From Thermoplasmata archaeon (lineage in GTDB: Archaea > Thermoplasmatota > Thermoplasmata > SG8-5), in assembly GCA_030655715.1 (NCBI GenBank), contig JAUSPR010000221.1:1-6371 (forward strand): a DNA stretch of 6,371 bases, read 5' to 3'. Below, piece by piece: positions 1 through 5,023 of the stretch. Below the pieces are notes generated by a model that made no database searches, had not been told where the DNA came from, and saw nothing but the letters and a program-made list of their open reading frames with translations. The first letter of the stretch is position 1; each line of letters starts with the position of its first letter. The position numbers and the translations under genes are program-made.

Positions 1-37
1 CGAATAAATAAAAAATAGAGGGGTCATAGTGATTTAA

Positions 38-102
38 GGATAATCAAACATTGTCAGCCTAGTATATAGGTTATAACTCGTAATTATCGAGTTTGATAAT
101 CC
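38..102. repeat. Nested imperfect inverted repeats
   Basis: GGATAATCAAAC at 38-49 is the reverse complement of GTTTGATAATCC at 91-102 at 11 of 12 positions. Inside this lies a perfect 6-base stem, AACTCG (75-80) and CGAGTT (88-93), with a 7-base loop. The two pairings share bases 91-93, so they could not form fully at the same time in a transcript. They may be protein-binding dyads, alternative RNA folds, or chance in AT-rich DNA. I see no way to choose between these from one sequence. Confidence 0.45.
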
Positions 103-168
103 TGCCTGGTCTTATCTCCTCTTTTCTGGTCCAGTCCTTACTCTCCACCCCCGTCCAAATGTCCGCCA

Positions 169-233
169 GGACTTTGGATACCGGATAAAAGGACTTTGGA
201 TACCGGATAAAAGGGTTTGGATACTGAATTAAA
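169..233. repeat. 22-base tandem repeat, two exact copies plus one degenerate
   Basis: Bases 169-190 and 191-212 are identical 22-base units that start GGACTTTGGATACC. A third, diverged unit follows directly at 213-233 and keeps GG, the core TTTGGATAC and the trailing AAA. The array ends about 45 bases before the isomerase start codon. A 22-base period is close to two turns of B-DNA, so bound proteins would sit on about the same helix face. An operator array is therefore plausible, but replication slippage in noncoding DNA explains the sequence equally well. Confidence 0.85.
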
Positions 234-258
234 TAGGAATCTATATGAACACATATCC
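228..258 (+). promoter_or_regulatory. Candidate archaeal promoter for the isomerase-AMP phosphorylase operon
   Basis: Three AT-rich strings could act as the TATA box: AATTAAATAG (228-237), TCTATATGA (240-248) and ACATATCC (251-258). With the usual archaeal spacing of about 26 bases from box centre to start site, they predict transcripts beginning near 258, 270 or 280. The start codon is at 279 and no Shine-Dalgarno precedes it, which favours a leaderless or very short leader. None of the three is a strong consensus box, so the exact site is unsettled. Confidence 0.35.
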
Positions 259-278
259 ACATATCTCAATGTTATCCC

Positions 279-1187
279 ATGAACGTCGAAGAAACAGCCC
301 TGAAGATTCAGGATATGACAATTCGCGGTGCAGGCCGCATTGCCCGTGCAGCAGCAGCCGCAATGCTGGACTATGCTGTGAAATGTAAGTCTATGACACT
401 TGAGGAGTTCCTTGTCGGTCTCGATATTGCGGCGTTGCGGCTAATTTCCACACGGCCGACAGCCATTTCCCTGAGCAATGCGGTCAGCATTTCCATTCGG
501 GGAACAAAGGAACAGGAGGATTTCAACACTGCCAGATATTTGGTCATTTCAAATGCCGAGAAATTCATCCGGAATTCCAATTCCGCAGTGGAAAAGATAG
601 GCCAGAACGCGTTACCTCTGATGAAAAAGCCAGGCAAAGTCATAACCATTTGCAATAGCTCGGCCGCGATTTCCGCAATCCTGGAATGTCATAAAGCCGG
701 CAGGATTACCGGCGTCTATGCCTGTGAAACTCGGCCCAAGAAGCAGGGTCTCATTACCATAAAAGAACTGGCGAAAGCCGGCGTTCCTGTCACCCTCATA
801 GTGGATTCGGCCATGAGATTTGTCATGCCGGAAGTTTCAATCGCATTCGTCGGAACGGATACGCTGGAGTCCGACGGCAGCCTAATAAACAAGATAGGCA
901 CCCATTTGCTGGCCGCCACCGCACGCGACTTCAACATCCCGATTTATGCCTGCGCTGAAACCTATAAATTCCTGCCTGCCAGCAAGATTGGCCAGCACGT
1001 GGAGATCGAGCTTCGGCCGTCCGAAGAGATTTTACCTGCATCGGAATTACCTGCCAATGTGAAGGTCTTCAATCCGGTGTTCGACCGTGTGCCGCCGGAG
1101 CTCATAACCGGCATAATCACCGAGGTGGGAATAATCAAGCCGGAAGAGGCAATCAGAATCATCAAGGAACATCTGGAAGATATTTGA
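279..1187 (+). CDS. e2b2: Ribose-1,5-bisphosphate isomerase (e2b2 family)
   Basis: This cytoplasmic enzyme converts ribose-1,5-bisphosphate to ribulose-1,5-bisphosphate in the archaeal AMP/NMP pathway, feeding form III RuBisCO. The 302-residue protein is close in length to the roughly 320-residue Thermococcus kodakarensis enzyme. It has the eIF2B-like fold signature: N-terminal helices with RGAGRIARAAA (16-26), STRPTAISL (57-65), ITICNSSAAIS (122-132), ETRPKKQG (150-157), VDSAMR (175-180), GTDTLESDG (192-200) and NKIGT (204-208). C125 and D194 sit where the catalytic Cys and Asp (133 and 202 in T. kodakarensis, from memory) are expected, with identical 69-residue spacing. ATG 279 is the first Met after an in-frame stop at 246-248. 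Lack of a Shine-Dalgarno suggests leaderless initiation. The AMP phosphorylase gene follows after 13 bases. The family resembles translation factor eIF2B subunits and methylthioribose-1-phosphate isomerase, but the motifs and the neighbour favour R15P isomerase. Confidence 0.93.
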   Translation: MNVEETALKIQDMTIRGAGRIARAAAAAMLDYAVKCKSMTLEEFLVGLDIAALRLISTRPTAISLSNAVSISIRGTKEQEDFNTARYLVISNAEKFIRNSNSAVEKIGQNALPLMKKPGKVITICNSSAAISAILECHKAGRITGVYACETRPKKQGLITIKELAKAGVPVTLIVDSAMRFVMPEVSIAFVGTDTLESDGSLINKIGTHLLAATARDFNIPIYACAETYKFLPASKIGQHVEIELRPSEEILPASELPANVKVFNPVFDRVPPELITGIITEVGIIKPEEAIRIIKEHLEDI

Positions 1188-1193
1188 AAGGAG
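1188..1193 (+). promoter_or_regulatory. Shine-Dalgarno of the AMP phosphorylase gene
   Basis: AAGGAG begins directly after the isomerase stop codon and lies 7 bases before ATG 1201. It fits an anti-Shine-Dalgarno well and fixes the start of the second gene. The first gene of the operon has no such site, which matches the archaeal habit of leaderless first genes and SD-led internal genes. Confidence 0.85.
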
Positions 1194-1200
1194 ATATAAC

Positions 1201-2733
1201 ATGAAATTCAAGATAAAGGAAATTAAGATTGACGCAGGAGAGCTAACAGTCATTTTGAACAATAAGGACGCCAAGGACATGGGCGTGCGTTCGCTGGACA
1301 GGGTGAAACTGATCACTGCCAAGAAGACCATCACTGCGGTCGTGGAGCTCAGCTCGTCTGTCGTAAAAGAGGGTCATGTAGGAGTTCTCCTCAAGGTTTT
1401 CGAGGAACTGAAGACCTGCGATACCGATACTGTCGAGATTATGCCCACTGAACGGCCTCATTCCGTTGAACTGATAAAGCACAAGATCGAGGGAAAAACC
1501 CTCTCGGCCGAGGAAATCCGCGAGATAGTGGTGGATATTGCCGCTCACAATCTGACAGATATCGAGCTCACGGCTTACGTGGTGGCCTGCCAGTTGAATG
1601 GCATGAATCTTGACGAAACCACCTATCTCACCAAGGCGATGGTCGAGACAGGCGATACTATTGAGCTAGACCGTTCCCCGGTATTCGATTTTCACAGCAT
1701 TGGCGGTGCCCCCGGGAATAAGATCACACTTCTGGTAGTCCCGATCGTAGCTGCTGCCGGCCTCCTGATACCGAAAACATCTTCCCGCGCGATAAGCAGT
1801 GCCTGCGGTACTGCGGACATTTTCGAGACCATTGCCAGGGTCAGTTTAACCAAAGAGGAGATAAAGAATATTACGGAAACGATAGGCGGCGTGATTGCCT
1901 GGGGGGGCAATGTGAACTTTGCTCCGGCCGATGACATAATTATTCGCGTGGAATATCCGCTCAGCCTGGACCCGTATTCCCAACTAATAGCTTCGGTTAT
2001 GGCCAAGAAGAAAGCGGTCGGCGCGGACTTCTTCCTCCTAGATATTCCTATCGGCCCCGGAACCAAGGTAACGGAAACCGAACTGGCCAATAAATACGCA
2101 AGTGATTTCATAGAAATTGGTCGTCGTTTGGACATGCATGTGGAATGCGCCATTACTTACGGCGGTCAGCCAATCGGAAAGCATATCGGCCCCTTGCTGG
2201 AGGCCAAGGAAGCTCTCATGTGCCTGGAGGGAAAGGCGCCCTCAACCAGCGTGGTCGAGAAATCCGTGGCAATGGCTGGCATACTTCTTGAAATGGGCGG
2301 CATGCACAACGGCAAGCAGATTGCCAGAGACATTCTGGACTCCGGAAAGGCCCTTGAAAAATTCAGAGAAATTTTACAGGCCCAGGACGGAAATCCCGAC
2401 CTCAAGTCCGAGGATATTTCACCTGGCCAGTACAAGGCTGAGATTCTTTCATCAATTGATGGGTATGTCATATCTCTGGACAATAAAAAGCTCGTGAGAA
2501 TCGCGAGAACCGCAGGCTCACCCAGGGACAAGGGCGCTGGACTTGTTTTCCTGAAGAAGCGCGGCGAGAAAGTGGACCGCGGCGAGTCCATGTATGAGAT
2601 ATACGCGGACAACCAGCACAAGCTGGATGCCGCGGTAAACCTGACTAACTTGATCAAACCTTATACTATTGAAGGCATGATTATCTCTCATGTTCCAGGG
2701 CGAGGAAGGGCAACCAATTATTCCAAGCATTAA
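1201..2733 (+). CDS. deoA: AMP phosphorylase (archaeal, thymidine phosphorylase family)
   Basis: The enzyme carries out phosphorolysis of AMP (and of CMP/UMP in studied archaea) to ribose-1,5-bisphosphate and free base, supplying the isomerase encoded just upstream. At 510 residues it matches the archaeal AMP phosphorylases (about 503), not the shorter bacterial thymidine phosphorylases. Residues 1-84 form the extra archaeal N-terminal domain. The helical domain begins near 90. The phosphate-binding region FHSIGGAPGNK (164-174) replaces the bacterial KHSTGG form. PKTSSRAISSACGTAD (191-206), WGGNVNFAPADD (234-245), SLDPYSQLIASVMAKKKA (255-272) and ITYGGQPIG (318-326) follow; D257 is the likely general acid by family analogy. 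The C-terminal domain has GSPRDKGAG (439-447). A run of seven G at 1901-1907 lies inside the conserved WGGN motif and the frame is intact. The gene is co-transcribed with the isomerase and ends tail to tail with the permease, overlapping it by 4 bases. Confidence 0.95.
   Translation: MKFKIKEIKIDAGELTVILNNKDAKDMGVRSLDRVKLITAKKTITAVVELSSSVVKEGHVGVLLKVFEELKTCDTDTVEIMPTERPHSVELIKHKIEGKTLSAEEIREIVVDIAAHNLTDIELTAYVVACQLNGMNLDETTYLTKAMVETGDTIELDRSPVFDFHSIGGAPGNKITLLVVPIVAAAGLLIPKTSSRAISSACGTADIFETIARVSLTKEEIKNITETIGGVIAWGGNVNFAPADDIIIRVEYPLSLDPYSQLIASVMAKKKAVGADFFLLDIPIGPGTKVTETELANKYASDFIEIGRRLDMHVECAITYGGQPIGKHIGPLLEAKEALMCLEGKAPSTSVVEKSVAMAGILLEMGGMHNGKQIARDILDSGKALEKFREILQAQDGNPDLKSEDISPGQYKAEILSSIDGYVISLDNKKLVRIARTAGSPRDKGAGLVFLKKRGEKVDRGESMYEIYADNQHKLDAAVNLTNLIKPYTIEGMIISHVPGRGRATNYSKH
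2730..2733. other. Tail-to-tail stop codon overlap (TTAA)
   Basis: The palindrome TTAA carries both stops: TAA at 2731-2733 ends the AMP phosphorylase on the plus strand, and the complement of 2730-2732 ends the permease on the minus strand. No intergenic DNA remains for a terminator, so each transcript must run into the other gene. Confidence 0.95.
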
Positions 2734-3860
2734 CCTCTTCTCTTGAGGGATAATACTGCCAGTACAAGGAATACGGCCGCAAACACTATCAGTGCCACAA
2801 CGTCCGTCCATATCATCTCCAGGCCCCAGCCGCGAAGCATGACCGAACGACAAGCGTCTATTGCATAGGACGGCGGAACAAGATAGCTAAACGGCCTTAG
2901 CCACAAGGGAAGTGCCTCCAATGGCCAGAAAACGCCTGAAAGCAGGAATCCAGGCATGATTATGAATGGAATCAATTGAATTGCCTGCGCTTCCCTGTGC
3001 GTGATCGAGGAAAGCAGTATTCCCAGAGCCTGGCAGACTATTGCGAGAAGTGCGACGACCATGAAGGCCAGCCCCACATTTCCCTCGACATTGACACCGA
3101 AAACAAGCATTCCCACTGTGAGCAGTAAGAGGGCCTGGAGGGTCCCGACAATGCTGAATGTCATGGCGTAGCCGGCCACTATCTCGCTTTCCCTGAGGGG
3201 CGTGGCCGTGAGCCTTGCCAGTGTTCCGGATGTTCGCTCTCCCACGAAGTTAATCAGTGTGAGAAGCGTTGTGAGAATGTACACCACGAAGGCCATTATT
3301 CCGGGAACAAAGAAATCCATGAAACTGGCATTCTGGCCGTAAACCGCCTGCCTATCGATTGTAACCGGCATCTCTAGGCCGCGCTGTTGCATGGTTGTCT
3401 GGACCGCGTCATTGAAGGCCTGCATTATGGCTTCCGCAACGTTAACATTGCTCATGTCGATATGAATGTCCACGGATGTGCTGGCTTCCGTCATCTGATT
3501 GTAGGCAAGAATCGTCACATTCGTGAAATTTGCCGGGAAATAGAATACGGCGTATGCATTGCCGTTCTCTATCTCTGCCACCGCGCTTGCTACATCGTCC
3601 ATGGTGGTGATTGACAGCGTATCCGGGTCAAGGTTGTTTATCACAATCTCTGAAAGATAAACTTGGCCCATTGGCGTTGCCATACCCATGTCATCATTCA
3701 CGACTATTACATTGACGCCGCTTATCTGTCCGCTGAACGCAAGCCCGAAAATGCCCATTGCGAACAGCGGGGCTATGATGATTAGGGCCAACGTTCGCTT
3801 ATCATTCTTGAGGTCCATAAACACCCTTCTGGAGACTGCCAACGCTCTCTTGATGTTCAT
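2730..3860 (-). CDS. ABC-2 type transporter permease
   Basis: This is the membrane subunit of an ABC exporter of the ABC-2 family. The 376-residue protein has one membrane segment near the N-terminus (about 22-43), a large extracytoplasmic domain (about 44-182), and then five more segments (about 183-206, 229-254, 263-285, 293-315, 353-372). FVGERTSGTLARLTATPLRESEIVAGY, split as 205-218 and 219-231, is the typical ABC-2 region after the second segment that contacts the ATPase. LLSGVFWPLEALPLW (306-320) is also characteristic. The architecture resembles YhhJ/DrrB-like permeases with an external domain. The start ATG overlaps the ATPase stop as ATGA (3857-3860), so translation is probably coupled. 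The cargo cannot be read from sequence; drug, lipid or polymer export are all possible for this family. Confidence 0.93.
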   Translation of the reverse strand: MNIKRALAVSRRVFMDLKNDKRTLALIIIAPLFAMGIFGLAFSGQISGVNVIVVNDDMGMATPMGQVYLSEIVINNLDPDTLSITTMDDVASAVAEIENGNAYAVFYFPANFTNVTILAYNQMTEASTSVDIHIDMSNVNVAEAIMQAFNDAVQTTMQQRGLEMPVTIDRQAVYGQNASFMDFFVPGIMAFVVYILTTLLTLINFVGERTSGTLARLTATPLRESEIVAGYAMTFSIVGTLQALLLLTVGMLVFGVNVEGNVGLAFMVVALLAIVCQALGILLSSITHREAQAIQLIPFIIMPGFLLSGVFWPLEALPLWLRPFSYLVPPSYAIDACRSVMLRGWGLEMIWTDVVALIVFAAVFLVLAVLSLKRRG

Positions 3861-4588
3861 GTCCTGTCCCTCCTTGCAAAGAATAAGAAAGCGTCCTCAA
3901 GCGATGTTGCCCCGGCCTCCTTTAACATAGCCTGCGGCTCGCCCTCGGCAATCAGCTTTCCCGAGCGCATGAAACCCACGCGGTCGCAGTGGCTGGCCTC
4001 GTCCATGTAATGCGTGGTGATGAGAATGGTGATACCCTTTTCCTTCAACTTGCTGAAAAAGTTCCAGAAGCTAACGCGCAATTCAGGATCAACGCCGACA
4101 GTTGGCTCGTCAAGGAACAGTACTTCCGGTTCGTGAATAAGCGCACAGGCCAGACTGACGCGATGCTTCATGCCGCCGCTCAGGTTGGCGACAAGCTCGT
4201 CCCGCCATTTTTCAAGGTCTATGAACTTGAGAAGTTCCGTTTCCCTTTCCAGGATTTTGGCCTTGTCCATGCCAAACAATTTCCCGAAAAATTCCAGGTT
4301 CTGGTGGACTGTAAGGCCGATATAAAGCGCGGTTTCCTGGGGCATATATCCAATCTTCTGGGTGATGTCCTTGTTGGGGATAGTTACGCCCAGAACCTCC
4401 GCGTCACCCGATGTTTTTTTCAAAAGGCCAGTTAGAACTTTAATTGCGGTTGTCTTGCCTGCGCCGTTGGGACCGAGCAGGCCGTACACCTCTCCCTTTC
4501 TTACAACAAGGTCCATGCCGTCCAGTGCCTTGAAGTCTCCGAATTTCTTATCGAGTTTCTCAACTTTTATCGCATGCATAGACAACAT
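3857..4588 (-). CDS. ABC transporter ATP-binding protein
   Basis: This is the ATPase subunit that drives the adjacent ABC-2 permease at the cytoplasmic face of the membrane. The 243-residue protein has every canonical element: Walker A GPNGAGKT (39-46), Q-loop Q84 in YMPQE, signature NLSGGMKHR (135-143), Walker B VLFLDEP with E161, D-loop VGVDP (164-168) and switch histidine H193 in TTHYMDEA. The C-terminus ends in SLEDAFLFF, common among ABC-2 exporter ATPases. Two Met codons are possible starts, 4588 and 4579 (MHAIKVEKL). No Shine-Dalgarno is evident. TATA-like strings lie at suitable distances for a leaderless start at either one, so I keep the longer version. It is the first gene of a two-gene operon, divergent from the zinc-ribbon gene. 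Confidence 0.95.
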   Translation of the reverse strand: MLSMHAIKVEKLDKKFGDFKALDGMDLVVRKGEVYGLLGPNGAGKTTAIKVLTGLLKKTSGDAEVLGVTIPNKDITQKIGYMPQETALYIGLTVHQNLEFFGKLFGMDKAKILERETELLKFIDLEKWRDELVANLSGGMKHRVSLACALIHEPEVLFLDEPTVGVDPELRVSFWNFFSKLKEKGITILITTHYMDEASHCDRVGFMRSGKLIAEGEPQAMLKEAGATSLEDAFLFFARRDRT

Positions 4589-4605
4589 TCTGACATGGCA
4601 CTTTC

Positions 4606-4619
4606 GTATTTAATTATAT
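4606..4619 (-). promoter_or_regulatory. Candidate TATA box for the ABC exporter operon
   Basis: Read on the minus strand this is ATATAATTAAATAC. A box centred near 4614 would start transcription close to 4588, at the first ATG. One centred near 4608 would start it near 4582, favouring the second ATG at 4579. Either way the transcript would be leaderless or nearly so. Confidence 0.5.
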
Positions 4620-4629
4620 CAACTTTGAT
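4618..4629. promoter_or_regulatory. Dyad between divergent promoters, possible operator
   Basis: ATCAA-CT-TTGAT is a perfect 5-base dyad with a 2-base centre. It sits next to the presumed ABC TATA box, where the BRE/TFB contact would be, and about 15 bases before the zinc-ribbon TATA box. A repressor bound here could affect both genes. The dyad is short and AT-rich, so chance is a real alternative. Confidence 0.35.
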
Positions 4630-4643
4630 AATCAGAAAAAATA

Positions 4644-4651
4644 CTTTATAT
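4644..4651 (+). promoter_or_regulatory. TATA box of the zinc-ribbon gene (leaderless)
   Basis: CTTTATAT matches the archaeal TATA consensus well and is preceded by a purine-rich AGAAAAAATA that could serve as BRE. Its centre lies about 27 bases before ATG 4675, so the predicted transcript begins at or one base before the start codon. This is the clearest promoter in the window and the main support for the small gene it precedes. Confidence 0.75.
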
Positions 4652-4674
4652 CCTCAAATTGAAATTCCCTTTCC

Positions 4675-4845
4675 ATGTACGAATTATCATTTGACGAGGA
4701 ACCGCAGGAACAGGATTTCCAGACCAAGTTCGGAGAATGGATAGAATGCCGAAAATGCAGGTCGATAATGTTCGACACTTTCAAGAGCTGCTGGTCATGC
4801 GGCACGAACTTCACGGACAAGAACAAAGTGCCAGTTCGTCTGTGA
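4675..4845 (+). CDS. Small zinc-ribbon protein, 56 residues
   Basis: I do not recognise a named family. The protein starts MYELSFDEEPQEQD, an acidic N-terminus, and carries two CxxC knuckles: CRKC (C25, C28) and CWSC (C39, C42), ten residues apart. This is a classic single zinc-ribbon arrangement, similar in general form to ribbons of ribosomal, transcription-related and other small archaeal proteins. The tail is short and basic (KNKVPVRL). There is no membrane segment or signal peptide, so it is likely cytoplasmic. The consensus TATA box at leaderless distance and the four spaced cysteines argue strongly that it is real. It is divergent from the ABC operon and is followed by a hairpin. A role in nucleic acid or protein binding is a guess from the fold. 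Confidence 0.82.
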   Translation: MYELSFDEEPQEQDFQTKFGEWIECRKCRSIMFDTFKSCWSCGTNFTDKNKVPVRL

Positions 4846-4865
4846 TACTCCTTGGATGAAAATGA

Positions 4866-4897
4866 CAAGCCCGTCCAATTAAATATGAACGGGCTTG
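4866..4897. terminator. Hairpin between convergent genes, likely terminator
   Basis: CAAGCCCGT (4866-4874) and ACGGGCTTG (4889-4897) form a perfect 9-base stem with a 14-base AT-rich loop. On the plus strand it follows the zinc-ribbon stop by 20 bases and leads into the T-rich TATTATTTTATTTCT (4902-4916). On the minus strand, downstream of the transporter, it is followed by a short ATTTTCAT. Archaeal termination depends mostly on the U-rich tract, so the hairpin itself may mainly protect the 3' end. Confidence 0.7.
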
Positions 4898-4915
4898 CTC
4901 TGTATTATTTTATTT

Positions 4916-4993
4916 CTACTTGTTCATAGCCCTCTTGAACAAAGGTACTGCAATAACCAGGAACACAAGTTCGATGGCCAGGATGAGTGCCAT
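4916..4993 (-). pseudogene. Orphan membrane segment in frame beyond the MFS stop
   Basis: Downstream of the transporter stop and in the same frame, 25 codons from ATG 4993 read MALILAIELVFLVIAVPLF then KRAMNK and a stop. This is a textbook last membrane helix with a basic cytoplasmic tail. It is separated from the transporter ORF by 11 codons that include three stops (at 5026..5024, 5005..5003 and 4999..4997). The segment is either the displaced true C-terminus of the transporter or a tiny separate membrane peptide. No Shine-Dalgarno precedes ATG 4993, which favours the first reading. Confidence 0.5.
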
Positions 4994-5023
4994 CCGTTAC
5001 AATCATGGACACAGTTTCCAATC

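Larger units (their letters stand above)
1..278. other. Intergenic region upstream of the R15P isomerase gene, no convincing gene
   Basis: This AT-rich stretch holds no ORF I trust. A 63-codon minus-strand frame at 71-262 runs straight through the 22-base tandem repeats and has no family resemblance, so I treat it as chance. The left end has A/T-rich runs (1-16). A short minus-strand frame starting at ATG 27..25 (reads MTPLFFIYS) stays open to the left edge. A TATA-like string lies on that strand at about 61-70, so a leftward gene could begin here, but only nine codons are visible. Small inverted repeats (38-102) and a tandem repeat (169-233) are listed separately. Together they suggest a regulatory region, possibly between divergent genes; this is inference. 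Confidence 0.6.

Noticed and set aside
71..262. 63-codon minus-strand ORF in the upstream region
   Set aside because: It passes through the 22-base tandem repeats, which shift frame at each copy, has no recognisable motif, and no promoter signal was evident before its ATG.
1901..1907. Run of seven G, a possible frameshift site
   Set aside because: The conserved WGGNVNFAPADD motif reads through it in frame, so there is no sign of a shift.
1692..2657. Long minus-strand frames (153 and 163 codons) antisense to the AMP phosphorylase
   Set aside because: The sense strand has an intact, conserved enzyme; the antisense frames are serine/proline/isoleucine-rich, as expected of reverse reading.
2734..2750. 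Possible terminator hairpin after the AMP phosphorylase
   Set aside because: The stem (CCTC/GAGG) is only 4 bases and lies inside the permease coding region, with no T-tract after it.
3989..4435. 148-codon plus-strand ORF inside the ABC ATPase gene
   Set aside because: It is antisense to a gene with every canonical ABC motif and shows no motif of its own; a shadow frame.
4595..4597. Upstream minus-strand ATG as an alternative ABC ATPase start
   Set aside because: It is out of frame with the ATPase and closes after nine codons.
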